Positions 15,647 to 24,548 of a stretch of DNA of 30,571 nucleotides are shown here, piece after piece; position 1 is the first letter of the stretch, and each line of letters opens with the position of its first letter. A model generated the notes under the pieces. That model ran no database searches. It saw nothing but the letters and a program-made list of their open reading frames with translations, and had not been told where the DNA came from. Source of the stretch: Haliea sp041583655 (lineage in GTDB: Bacteria > Pseudomonadota > Gammaproteobacteria > Pseudomonadales > Halieaceae); contig JBFHFJ010000004.1 of assembly GCA_041583655.1 (NCBI GenBank), positions 1 through 30,571 on the forward strand. The letters are read 5' to 3'. A program made the translations under genes and the position numbers.

Positions 15647-16264
15647 ATGCAGTTTGATCCCGCGAAGGCCACTCTCATTATCATCGACATGCAGAACAGT
15701 TTCTGCAAGCGCGACGGCCGTGTGGCCGCCATCGGCCTGGACACCCAACAGTGTGAACAGGCCATTGAGCCCTGTGCTCGCGTCCTCGCCGCCGCCCGGG
15801 CCGCCGGAATGCCGGTGATTTTCACCCGCTACGTCTACCAGCCAGACTATGCAGACGGAGGCGTTATGGTGGAGCATCTGATGCCGGAGCTGGCTCAGTT
15901 CAGCGCTCTGCAGGCGGGCACAGCGGATGCGGACATTGTCCCGGAACTTGTGGTAGCCGACGGTGACATCGTAGTCGACAAGAATCGACCAAGTTCATTC
16001 TACGGCACCCAACTGGACGCGATTCTCCAGGATATCGATCGCCCGCAGCTACTGGTATGCGGCGTCACCACAAACTGCTGTGTCGAGAGCACGGTTCGCG
16101 ACGCCAGCCACAGGGACATGCAGGTATTCATCGTTGGCGATGCCTGTGGCGAGCTCGACGAGGAACGCCATCGCGTTTCCCTGCGCACCATGGACATGCT
16201 GTTTGGGGATGTCATCAGCAGCGCTGACGTCGCGGCGGCAGCCGGCAACCCCATGACTGCATAA
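15647..16264 (+). CDS. isochorismatase-family cysteine hydrolase
   Basis: This 205-residue hydrolase belongs to the nicotinamidase/N-carbamoylsarcosine amidase/RutB group. The catalytic triad is visible as Asp14 (IIIDMQNSF), Lys112 (VVDKNRPSSFYGT) and Cys145 (GVTTNCCVESTVRDA), with the cis-peptide GVTT motif before the cysteine. It most likely hydrolyses a carbamoyl or simple amide bond rather than isochorismate, since the EntB motif set and an ArCP domain are absent. An AAGGAG ribosome binding site precedes the ATG, 45 bp after the synthetase gene. It is the last gene of the operon; a hairpin follows directly. Confidence 0.9.
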   Translation: MQFDPAKATLIIIDMQNSFCKRDGRVAAIGLDTQQCEQAIEPCARVLAAARAAGMPVIFTRYVYQPDYADGGVMVEHLMPELAQFSALQAGTADADIVPELVVADGDIVVDKNRPSSFYGTQLDAILQDIDRPQLLVCGVTTNCCVESTVRDASHRDMQVFIVGDACGELDEERHRVSLRTMDMLFGDVISSADVAAAAGNPMTA

Positions 16265-16285
16265 AGCCCCGCTTTACGCGGGGCT
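16265..16285. terminator. hairpin at the end of the catabolic operon
   Basis: An 8-bp stem (AGCCCCGC pairing with GCGGGGCT) with a 5-nt loop begins at the base after the isochorismatase-family stop. The T-tract is weak on both strands, so termination may be partial. It lies between convergent genes. Confidence 0.5.
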
Positions 16286-16361
16286 CTAGACCTCTGGCCC
16301 GGTGACGGCGGCATGGCACGGCCCTCCAGGACCTGCCCCGCCCCCCGCCGGGACGTCAGCA

Positions 16362-19250
16362 TCAGAAGACCACTGTCACCTCGTTGGAGCACTGGCCACC
16401 GTCACCACAGACCCGGTAGCTGTAGGTTCCGCCACCCTTGCCCAGCGCATCCACGTATCCGGTTTCTCCATTGATGGAGAGAATCGGGACGCCGTTGCGC
16501 AGCAGATTACCGGACGACAGGCCCTGCCAGTTCAGATTGACTGTCTTCTCACCTTTGACCTTGTAGGCGTTCGCGGTCAATTCGATGGAAGATGCAGCCA
16601 ACGTCGTTACGCTGGCAGTGGCTTCCGCGCTCTCGCCAGACGCATTGAATGCAACCACGGCGTAGTCATAGCGGGTATCAGGGAGCAGCTCGCGATCGAC
16701 AAAAGTGGTTTCGCCGGCACCCACATTGCCCGCGGATTGCCACCCGCCACCAGCAACTGAACGCCGTATGCGGAAACCGTACTCATCATCGGAGCTGTCC
16801 TGCCAGGTCAACTCGACTTCCGAAGATGACAGAGCCTGTGCCGCCAGGAACGCCGGCGCCGCCGGCGCGGTACCGCCGGTCCCGCCTTCGCTGACGGAGC
16901 GCACCCGCAGGGCATCGATAGATACCCAGTCCAGATTCCGGTTACCCACCGAGCGATCAGTGTCCCTGACCGTCAGGCGCAGCTGGCCACCGGTGGAGGG
17001 CAACGCCGCGGCGAGCGACGCAGCACCGCCGCTGAGCACAATCGGCAGCTTGACCGCGGGGCCGCCATTGAAAGCAGCAAACCATTCAAACACGTCACTG
17101 TCGCTTGAAGCGCTTGCCGCGCCTTCGATAAAGAGTGTGACATCTGACCCCGGAGCCACAGTAAACTCCCAGCTGTGTTCCAGATAGCTGTAGCGCGAGG
17201 CAGGCTTACCGCCCGATTCACGCTCCGTAATGGTCTGTGCCGTGCCATCAAGGACGTTCGTAAGACGGTAATCCCCCGCCACCGAACCGGCAACCGGCAG
17301 ATCGGCGGTGGCAAACTGGTCAATGAACGGAGGCGCTGCAATCTCCAGGTTGATCTCATCAGCCGACTGCCCCCCAAGATCATCAACGACAGTCAGGCGC
17401 ACCTGGAAACTTCCGGCCGTGGAGAAGGTGTGCTGGACCTGGACACCATCAGCAGTCGTGCCATCGCCGAAATCCCAGGCATACCCAACGATCTGGCCGC
17501 CATTGTCGGGATCATAGGATCCGCTTCCATCAAAGGATACGGTGAGCGGAGCCGTCCCGGCAGTCATGTCCGAACTGGCTTGCGCCACGGGGGGACGGTT
17601 TTCAACCTCTATCGCCAGGGCATCATTGTCGCTGAGACCATCTGCGCTGAGCACGGTGAGTTGCACTGTATAGGTCCCTGGTCGATCGTAGGTGTGATTC
17701 ACACGTTCGCCGTCGGCTGCAAACCCATCGCCAAAATCCCAGTGCCAGGCGACGGCACCCACTGAGTCTGATGCGTCAAACCCGACATACAGCGGCGCAG
17801 TGCCCCCGACAAAGTCAGGCGCCGATGCGACGGCCTGGGGCGGCACCAGTCCGGTCGCATCTGCCACATCACCACTGAGCGTGTAGCGGCCAAGGCTGGC
17901 GTAGTCGCTGTAGCCCGTGCCCGCGGGATCCCCCTTGCCAACACCCTGGACGTGGACCGTGTATTCCCCGGCGGACAGAAATCCGGACAGTGTCGCGGAC
18001 AAACCGGATTCCGGGTTGCTTACAGCCACGAGATTGCCGCCCGCATCATACAGGCTCAGCTCAATATCCAGGTTGGGGGCCACGGGTGTCGGTGTCGCCG
18101 TCAGCTCGAAACTGCCGGAGCCAGCGAACAGCTGAAACACATCGACATCCTGTCGCGTGCCGATCAGGCCCGTGACTTCAAAATCAGCCCTGACACCGTC
18201 ACTGCTCAGTGCAAGACTGGCGGCAGAAGCGGCCGAATCAGGGTAGTCATCCGGACGCAGCGGCCCACCATAGGTCTGTATTCGCTGAATATCGTCCTGG
18301 GTATTATTCGCACCCGCGTATTCGCCCGCACTCCACTGTACCAGAGACTTGTTGTAGCCAACCCCCATAATCGGCGCCCATCCGGTGGCACCGGATCCAT
18401 GGCCAGTGTAGTAACTGGTTCCGCCCACCACGCCGTCGTGGCTCAGATTGAAGTTATGGCCCACCTCATGCGAAATAGCCTCACCCGCACCCACCACGCC
18501 GGTATTGAACACAAAGGCCGGCTTATAGAATTCGGAGGTATCATCAAACGCGCCAAGGTAAGCGAAACCGCCACAGCCGCAGTCGGCAAAGTCATCCCTT
18601 GTGACGATAACGCGAGTGCCGAAAAATGCGTCCGAACTTCCAGAGCGGGCAATGGCGGCATCGCCGGGGTCACGCGTCGTTACATTCACATCGAAGGGTG
18701 CGTAATCTTCCGCGACCTGACGCCACATCGCCTGGATAGCGCGCAGCTCCGCATCACTGAAGGAGGATGTGTTGCCATCGGTGTCGTAGGCGGGAGAAAT
18801 GATCGGATCGCCGTAGCTGATGTTCCAGGCAGTGCCTGAGGTCACATGCCCGTTGAAATCGAGATAGATCACCCTGGGAGCATCAGGCTTGCTCTGCAGA
18901 TTGAAGGTTTCCGACAAGGGATAGGGAGCGGTTTGCAAGGTGTCCGTGGCGTCCGCGCCGGTTTCCGCAAGGCCGGTATCGATGTACAGCGCCCTGCCCT
19001 GCCGATCAATCCACAGCGAGGGATCTTCCCTGAGGTTGCGCGCGAATTCTGCCGTCGTCATCCCGTATGCCCTGGCGACAGCGGGCAGCGTATTACCCAA
19101 AGCCCTCACCGCGGCGGAGCCATTGACCGCAGCAGGCAGATTGACGGTGGGAAATGGATCGGGCTGCGCGTTGGCTGTAGCGGTAGCGAGCACAAACGCC
19201 GCCATGCCCGGCACCAGCGCGTGCCGCAGTAAAGAGAGTTGAGTTGTCAT
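16362..19250 (-). CDS. secreted zinc metalloprotease with PPC, PKD and Fn3 domains
   Basis: This is a 962-residue exported protease. The ATG at 19248-19250 follows a strong GGAGG site; an earlier ATG at 19268 lacks one. The signal peptide ends near AQPDP (residue ~29). The zincin motif HEVGHNFNLSHD (261-272; ligands His261, His265, His271, with Glu262) and a Met-turn at WAPIMGVGY (Met295) mark the catalytic domain. A CGCGG cysteine pair sits at 224-228. Then follow a PPC-like beta domain (~365-460), two PKD domains with WDFGDG at 504 and 592, a beta-sandwich domain (~640-790), a fibronectin III domain (~805-885) and a small C-terminal beta domain with a likely disulfide (YRVCGDGGQC). It is probably exported by type II secretion and digests extracellular protein. 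Confidence 0.9.
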   Translation of the reverse strand: MTTQLSLLRHALVPGMAAFVLATATANAQPDPFPTVNLPAAVNGSAAVRALGNTLPAVARAYGMTTAEFARNLREDPSLWIDRQGRALYIDTGLAETGADATDTLQTAPYPLSETFNLQSKPDAPRVIYLDFNGHVTSGTAWNISYGDPIISPAYDTDGNTSSFSDAELRAIQAMWRQVAEDYAPFDVNVTTRDPGDAAIARSGSSDAFFGTRVIVTRDDFADCGCGGFAYLGAFDDTSEFYKPAFVFNTGVVGAGEAISHEVGHNFNLSHDGVVGGTSYYTGHGSGATGWAPIMGVGYNKSLVQWSAGEYAGANNTQDDIQRIQTYGGPLRPDDYPDSAASAASLALSSDGVRADFEVTGLIGTRQDVDVFQLFAGSGSFELTATPTPVAPNLDIELSLYDAGGNLVAVSNPESGLSATLSGFLSAGEYTVHVQGVGKGDPAGTGYSDYASLGRYTLSGDVADATGLVPPQAVASAPDFVGGTAPLYVGFDASDSVGAVAWHWDFGDGFAADGERVNHTYDRPGTYTVQLTVLSADGLSDNDALAIEVENRPPVAQASSDMTAGTAPLTVSFDGSGSYDPDNGGQIVGYAWDFGDGTTADGVQVQHTFSTAGSFQVRLTVVDDLGGQSADEINLEIAAPPFIDQFATADLPVAGSVAGDYRLTNVLDGTAQTITERESGGKPASRYSYLEHSWEFTVAPGSDVTLFIEGAASASSDSDVFEWFAAFNGGPAVKLPIVLSGGAASLAAALPSTGGQLRLTVRDTDRSVGNRNLDWVSIDALRVRSVSEGGTGGTAPAAPAFLAAQALSSSEVELTWQDSSDDEYGFRIRRSVAGGGWQSAGNVGAGETTFVDRELLPDTRYDYAVVAFNASGESAEATASVTTLAASSIELTANAYKVKGEKTVNLNWQGLSSGNLLRNGVPILSINGETGYVDALGKGGGTYSYRVCGDGGQCSNEVTVVF

Positions 19251-19503
19251 GGCCGCGTCCTCCATCACGTACGGCGAGCTTTCGATAGGTGAGTAATGCG
19301 CCTGTCCCTCCCGCTATGCAAGGCTTTTCTGGAGATTTACTCAATTTGAATCTGCATCTGCGGACTGGTTCCCACTGGCGGTCGTCGGGCACGGCCAGGT
19401 CATCAACCCCTGCTGCGAGGGCGTTTGTCACGATTTCTATCCACACCGGTTGCAATTGAAGGTCCCACAGGATCGGGAGCGGAGATCAATTAGTCGCCAC
19501 GAA

Positions 19504-19520
19504 ATGTTTTTTTATTACAA
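19504..19520. promoter_or_regulatory. HexR-like operator, distal copy
   Basis: ATGT-N9-ACAA, with the right half TTTTATTACAAA shared exactly with the proximal copy. It resembles the HexR palindrome (TTGT...ATTACAA). The hexR gene is in the downstream operon. Confidence 0.55.
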
Positions 19521-19554
19521 AAATGGCAAATTTCACTAGAAATTCATTCGCATT

Positions 19555-19571
19555 TTGTGCTTTTATTACAA
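19555..19571. promoter_or_regulatory. HexR-like operator, proximal copy
   Basis: TTGT-N9-ACAA with the right half ATTACAA as in described gammaproteobacterial HexR sites (17-nt TTGT...ACAA palindromes). It lies 36 bp before the edd start and 51 bp from the distal copy. Confidence 0.65.
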
Positions 19572-19607
19572 AGTAAGATCAACAGCCCACTTGCCGCAGG
19601 TCATCCC

Positions 19608-21416
19608 ATGCACCCTGAGATCACCCGGATCACCGCCGACATCGAAAACCGCAGCCGTTCGCTGCGCGACGACTATCTCGCCATGATCGATGAAATGGGC
19701 GCTAACCCGGTCGACCGCACGCGCCTGAGCTGCGGCAACCTGGCCCATGGCTTCGCGGCCTGCTCCAGCGAGGAAAAGTCCGTCATCAAGATGATGGATG
19801 CCGCCAACGTAGGCATTATCACCGCCTACAACGACATGTTGTCGGCACACCAGCCTTATGCCGACTACCCTACCCTGATCAAAGCCGCGGTGCGCGCCAC
19901 CGGCGGCACCGCGCAGGTGGCTGGCGGCGTGCCCGCCATGTGTGACGGCGTTACCCAGGGCCAAGACGGCATGGAGCTGAGCCTGTTCAGCCGCGACAAC
20001 ATTGCCCAGGGCACCGCCATCGCTCTGTCCCACCAGATGTTCGACGCCGCCCTGTTGCTCGGCATCTGCGACAAGATTGTGCCGGGCTTGCTGATCGGGG
20101 CCCTGCAGTTCGGCCACCTGCCGGTGATGCTGGTCCCCGCGGGCCCCATGCCGTCGGGCCTGCCCAACAAGGAAAAAGTTCGCATCCGGCAACTGTTCGC
20201 CGAAGGCAAGGTCGGCCGGGACGAACTGCTGGCAGCGGAAAGCGCCTCTTATCACTCACCCGGCACCTGTACCTTCTACGGTACCGCCAACACCAACCAG
20301 ATGATGGTGGAGGCCATGGGCCTGCAGCTACCGGGCAGCTCCTTCGTCAACCCGGGTACACCGCTCCGGGATGCACTGACCCGATTCGCCGCGGAACAGG
20401 TCACCCGCATTACCGCATTGGGTAACGACTACCGGCCGCTGGGCCGCGTGGTGGATGCCAAAGCCCTGGTCAACGCCCTGGTCGCGTTGCTGGCCTCCGG
20501 AGGTTCTACCAACCACTGTATACATCTGGTTGCCATCGCGAGAGCCGCAGGCTACGTAATGAACTGGAGTGACTTCGATGCAGTATCCCAGGTGACACCA
20601 CTCATGGCCCGGGTGTACCCCAACGGCAGCGCCGACATCAATCACTTCCATGCCGCCGGCGGTACAGGCTACCTGTTCCGCAGCCTGCTCGACGTGGGCC
20701 TGATGCACGCAGATGCGAAAACCTGCTTCCGCCGGGATTTCGGCGATTTCGCCGTCGAACCCCTGCTGGACGGTGACAAGCTTGTGTGGCGCGCCGCACC
20801 GGAGACCAGTCTGGACCCCACAGTCATCGCCACAGCGGACGCACCCTTTGCGGCTGAAGGCGGTGTCCGCTTGCTGACCGGCAACCTCGGTCGCAGCGTC
20901 ATCAAAGTGTCAGCAGTGGCCGAGGCACACCACGTGGTGCGTGCGCCGGCGGTCGTCATCAACTCACAAAACGACCTCAAGGCCCTGTTTGAGTCGGGCG
21001 AGCTGGATCGCGACTGCGTGGTGGTAGTTCGCTTCCAGGGCCCGGCCGCCAACGGCATGCCCGAATTGCACAAGCTTACCCCCATGCTGGGTGTGTTGCA
21101 GGATCGCGGCTTCCATGTGGCCCTGGTTACCGACGGCCGGATGAGTGGCGCATCGGGCAAGGTGCCCGCAGCCATTCACCTGTCGCCGGAGGCCGTGGCG
21201 GGTGGCATGATCGCCCGGGTAGAAAATGGCGACATCATCGCTCTCGATGCCCATACCGGCAGCCTGGTGCTGGAGGTCGATGATGCGACGCTGGCAGCGC
21301 GCAAGCCGGCTGCGCCCCCGCCGATGCCCGGGACCACAGGTCGCGGAATTTTTGCCAACAGCCGGGCACGCGTAGGCGATGCCGAACACGGTGCCAGCAC
21401 CCTGTTCGCCAACTGA
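19608..21416 (+). CDS. edd: phosphogluconate dehydratase
   Basis: This 602-residue enzyme of the IlvD/Edd family dehydrates 6-phosphogluconate to 2-keto-3-deoxy-6-phosphogluconate, using an Fe-S cluster. The motifs MCDGVTQGQDGMELSLFSR, ICDKIVPGLLIGAL, SPGTCTFYGTANTNQMM and TDGRMSGASGKVPAAIHLSP are typical. The length matches the usual ~600 residues. I chose the ATG at 19608 (MHPEITRITADIENRS) over an upstream ATG at 19557, which overlaps the operator. It is the first gene of the Entner-Doudoroff operon. Confidence 0.97.
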   Translation: MHPEITRITADIENRSRSLRDDYLAMIDEMGANPVDRTRLSCGNLAHGFAACSSEEKSVIKMMDAANVGIITAYNDMLSAHQPYADYPTLIKAAVRATGGTAQVAGGVPAMCDGVTQGQDGMELSLFSRDNIAQGTAIALSHQMFDAALLLGICDKIVPGLLIGALQFGHLPVMLVPAGPMPSGLPNKEKVRIRQLFAEGKVGRDELLAAESASYHSPGTCTFYGTANTNQMMVEAMGLQLPGSSFVNPGTPLRDALTRFAAEQVTRITALGNDYRPLGRVVDAKALVNALVALLASGGSTNHCIHLVAIARAAGYVMNWSDFDAVSQVTPLMARVYPNGSADINHFHAAGGTGYLFRSLLDVGLMHADAKTCFRRDFGDFAVEPLLDGDKLVWRAAPETSLDPTVIATADAPFAAEGGVRLLTGNLGRSVIKVSAVAEAHHVVRAPAVVINSQNDLKALFESGELDRDCVVVVRFQGPAANGMPELHKLTPMLGVLQDRGFHVALVTDGRMSGASGKVPAAIHLSPEAVAGGMIARVENGDIIALDAHTGSLVLEVDDATLAARKPAAPPPMPGTTGRGIFANSRARVGDAEHGASTLFAN

Positions 21417-21454
21417 GCCGACCTGAACGGCGGCAAGCAGATGGAAAGTACACT

Positions 21455-22432
21455 ATGAATGCGCTGACACAATGGCAACTGGTGGGGGATATCGGCGGCA
21501 CCAACGCGCGCTTCGCGGTGGTCGTCCCCGGTGACAGTGCCTATCGGGACATCGCCACCTATGAAGTCGCGAATTTCCCCGACTTCGGCCTGGTGCTGGA
21601 CCAGGTGATGCAGGACATCGTCTCTTCCGGGATGGCCACAGGCGCTCCCTCCGCCATCTGCCTGGCAGTTGCGGGCCCGCCCCACGTAGAGACCATCAGT
21701 TTCACCAACAGCAGCTGGCGCATCAGTCGCGAGCTGCTTGCGCAACGTACTGGGGCGGAGCGCATTGAGATCATCAATGACTTTTGTGCTGTGGCACGCG
21801 CGATCCCGGCGCTCTCCACAACAGACCTGCAGCAGATCGGCGAGGGGATCAGACACGCCAATGCGCCGGCAGTGGCTTTGGGGCCCGGTACCGGCACGGG
21901 CGTTGCCGCCCTGGTGCACAGCCCGGACGGTACGCCGGTTGTCATTACCGGGGAAGGCGGCCATGTGGACTTTGCACCCGTCACCGATATCGAGGTGGAG
22001 ATACACAAGCGCTTGCGCGCCCGCTTTGGTCGGGTATCCATTGAGCGCTTGCTGTGCGGCGTCGGCATCGTCAATATCTACCAGGCCCTGGCGGATTACC
22101 GCAAGCAGGCTGCGCCACTGCTCCAGCCCGGCGATATCGGCGCGGCCGCGCGTTCCGGCGAGGATCCCCTGGCGCGCGAAGCCATGGCAATCTTCTTTGC
22201 GGTTCTCGGCGCTTCCGCCGGTAATGTCGCCCTGACCTTCGGCGCCAGGGGCGGTGTATTCATCGCCGGTGGTATCGCACCGAGATATATTGAACTGCTG
22301 CGACTCAGCGATTTTCGCGCACGGTTCCTCGCCAAGGGGCGGTTTGCCGATTACCTGTCGGGAATCCCGACTTTCGTCGTCACCCACCCCGGTATCGGGC
22401 TCCTGGGTGCCGCCATGACCCTCACTGAATGA
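21455..22432 (+). CDS. glk: glucokinase
   Basis: This 325-residue ATP-dependent glucokinase is of the bacterial Glk (PF02685) type. Phosphate-1 DIGGTNARFAV (12-22), the catalytic Asp in EIINDFCA, the phosphate-2 motif LGPGTGTGVAAL, the GEGGHVDFAP glucose-binding motif and the adenosine motif GVFIAGGIAPRY are all present. It starts 39 bp after edd. It supplies glucose-6-phosphate to the zwf product encoded further down. Confidence 0.96.
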   Translation: MNALTQWQLVGDIGGTNARFAVVVPGDSAYRDIATYEVANFPDFGLVLDQVMQDIVSSGMATGAPSAICLAVAGPPHVETISFTNSSWRISRELLAQRTGAERIEIINDFCAVARAIPALSTTDLQQIGEGIRHANAPAVALGPGTGTGVAALVHSPDGTPVVITGEGGHVDFAPVTDIEVEIHKRLRARFGRVSIERLLCGVGIVNIYQALADYRKQAAPLLQPGDIGAAARSGEDPLAREAMAIFFAVLGASAGNVALTFGARGGVFIAGGIAPRYIELLRLSDFRARFLAKGRFADYLSGIPTFVVTHPGIGLLGAAMTLTE

Positions 22433-23076
22433 GTTCCGCCATGCTAGCTGAAGCCTATACCTTTGTTACCCGCGCGCCTGTCGTCCCGGTCATGGTCATC
22501 AACGACATTGCACAGGCCGTGCCCATGGCACGCGCACTGGTCGCCGGCGGCCTGACAGCGCTCGAAGTCACCCTGCGCACCGCCTGCGCGCTGGAAGCCA
22601 TTCGCGCCATCGCGGCTGAAGTCGAAGGGGCGGATATCGGTGCAGGCACGGTGTGCAGCGCCGACCAGATGCGCGCAGCGGTAACTGCGGGCGCTCGCTT
22701 CATCGTGTCACCGGGTTCCTCCGCTGCACTGTTCGATACCGCAGGCGAGCTCGACGTGCCCTTGCTGCCCGGGGCAGTCACGGCAAGCGAGGTCATGCGC
22801 GTGCGCGAAGCCGGTTTCCCGGTGGTCAAGTTCTTCCCCGCCGCCACCTCAGGTGGCGCTCCCGCGATAAAGGCCTTCCAGGGGCCATTCCAGGATATGC
22901 TGTTCGTACCCACAGGCGGCATCAGTCTCGCCAACCTCCGCGATTATCTCTCGCTCGCCAATGTTCCCGCGGTAGGTGGTTCCTGGATACTGCCCGGTGA
23001 CGCCATCGCGAACGGAGATTGGGAAACAGTAACAAGACTGGCACGCGAGGTCGTCGACTTCGCCGCGGCACTTTAG
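22429..23076 (+). CDS. eda: KDPG aldolase
   Basis: This 215-residue class I aldolase splits KDPG into pyruvate and glyceraldehyde-3-phosphate. The Schiff-base lysine is in FPVVKFFPA, the conserved glutamate in TALEVTLRT, and GPF/FVPTGGIS close the phosphate site. The ATG at 22429 overlaps the glk stop as ATGA; an in-frame ATG at 22441 is an alternative start that would remove four residues. Confidence 0.96.
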   Translation: MSSAMLAEAYTFVTRAPVVPVMVINDIAQAVPMARALVAGGLTALEVTLRTACALEAIRAIAAEVEGADIGAGTVCSADQMRAAVTAGARFIVSPGSSAALFDTAGELDVPLLPGAVTASEVMRVREAGFPVVKFFPAATSGGAPAIKAFQGPFQDMLFVPTGGISLANLRDYLSLANVPAVGGSWILPGDAIANGDWETVTRLAREVVDFAAAL

Positions 23077-23099
23077 CCCAAGCGCGAGGAGCGGACTGC

Positions 23100-24548
23100 A
23101 TGGAACCTGTCGATCTGATTATCTTTGGCGCATCCGGTGACCTGTCGGCACGCAAGCTGTTTCCCGCCTTGTTCCAGCTCGATCGGGCCGGCCTGCTGCA
23201 GGACGATCTGCGCATCGCCGCCATCGCCCGCGATGATATATCGCTGGAGACATTTCTGGAGGGCTTGCGGGAGCGCATGAAGTCCTACATGGGTGAAAGC
23301 GCACCGGGCGACGAGGCCTGGGCTCACTACAGTCACCGTATCAGCTACGTCCACGCCGACTTCTCCGCTGCTGAAAACTACGGTTACCTGAGTGACTGGC
23401 TCGACGATAAGCGGGTCAGCCTGTTTTATCTGGCAACGCCACCCAGCCTGTTTGCAACGATCTGTGACAACCTCAACAGCGCGCAGTGCCTCACCGGGGA
23501 TTGCCGTATCGTGCTGGAGAAACCAATTGGGGAAAGCCTGGAGTCCTCGCGCAAGGTCAACGAAACCCTGGCCAGATACTTCGATGAGCGCTCCATCAAT
23601 CGCATCGACCACTACCTTGGCAAGGAAACCGTACAGAACCTGCTGGTGCTGAGATTCGCCAACCGCTTCATCAATTCGCAGTGGGACCAGAGCTGCATTG
23701 ATCACGTGCAGATCACGGTCGGCGAGGTCGTTGGCATCGAGGACCGCTGGTCCTACTATGACAAAGTGGGCCAGCTGCGCGACATGGTGCAGAACCACCT
23801 GATGCAGCTGCTGTGCCTGGTGGCGATGGAGCCACCGAATTCCATGGAAGCCAAGAGCATCCGCGATGAGAAAGTGAAGATTGTCAAAGCGCTCCGTCCG
23901 ATCGAGCTTGCCACTGTGGAAGATCACGTGGTGCGCGGCCAATACACCCGGGGCTGGAGCCGTGGCAATGCGGTACCGGGCTATCTTGAGGAGCCGGGCT
24001 GTAAGGCAGCCTCCAGTGACACAGAAACCTTCGTCGCGATCAAGGCCCACGTCGACAACTGGCGCTGGGCAGGCGTGCCGTTCTACCTGCGCACCGGCAA
24101 GCGACTGGCGGACAAGGTCACCGAGATCATCATCCATTACAAAAACCTGCCACACAATATTTTTGGCGGCGGTGCCAACATATCAAACGCGCTGATTATC
24201 CGCCTGCAACCAAATGAAGGTATCGAGATGACCATGGTGTCAAAGCGGCAAAGCCTGAAGGACAAGCTGTCACTGCAAGCCCACACACTCAACCTCGACT
24301 TTCGCGACGGCAACGATGGCGACCGCATACCCGATGCCTATGAACGGCTGTTCCTGGATGCCATCAACGGCGACCAGTCGCTGTTCGTGGGCCGCGAGGA
24401 AATAGAGGAGAGCTGGCGTTGGTGTGATGGCTTGATCGCAGCCTGTAAATCCCAGGGGCTCGACACCAAACCCTATCATGCGGGCTCATGGGGCCCTGCC
24501 AAGGCCGAGATTCTGATTGAAAAAGACGGGCGCAGCTGGCATGTCTAA
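23100..24548 (+). CDS. zwf: glucose-6-phosphate 1-dehydrogenase
   Basis: This 482-residue enzyme oxidises glucose-6-phosphate to 6-phosphogluconolactone with NAD(P)+. The coenzyme motif is GASGDLSARKL (10-20), EKPIG lies at 140-144, and the substrate signature RIDHYLGKETVQN occupies 168-180. The length fits the bacterial family (~490). An AGGAG ribosome binding site is eight bases before the ATG at 23100. The gene overlaps pgl by 8 bp. Confidence 0.97.
   Translation: MEPVDLIIFGASGDLSARKLFPALFQLDRAGLLQDDLRIAAIARDDISLETFLEGLRERMKSYMGESAPGDEAWAHYSHRISYVHADFSAAENYGYLSDWLDDKRVSLFYLATPPSLFATICDNLNSAQCLTGDCRIVLEKPIGESLESSRKVNETLARYFDERSINRIDHYLGKETVQNLLVLRFANRFINSQWDQSCIDHVQITVGEVVGIEDRWSYYDKVGQLRDMVQNHLMQLLCLVAMEPPNSMEAKSIRDEKVKIVKALRPIELATVEDHVVRGQYTRGWSRGNAVPGYLEEPGCKAASSDTETFVAIKAHVDNWRWAGVPFYLRTGKRLADKVTEIIIHYKNLPHNIFGGGANISNALIIRLQPNEGIEMTMVSKRQSLKDKLSLQAHTLNLDFRDGNDGDRIPDAYERLFLDAINGDQSLFVGREEIEESWRWCDGLIAACKSQGLDTKPYHAGSWGPAKAEILIEKDGRSWHV

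Larger units (their letters stand above)
19251..19607. other. intergenic control region between protease gene and edd
   Basis: This 357-bp stretch has no gene I can support. Its first part carries the protease leader and GGAGG site. The last ~110 bp is strikingly AT-rich and holds the two HexR-like operators. A clear sigma70 promoter for edd could not be fixed by eye. Confidence 0.7.

Noticed and set aside
21176..22387. 403-codon minus-strand open frame across edd and glk
   Set aside because: It spans two genes with intact motifs on the other strand and has no sensible protein features.
23073..24155. 360-codon minus-strand open frame inside zwf
   Set aside because: It is antisense to a gene with full catalytic motifs and shows no recognisable family or ribosome binding site.
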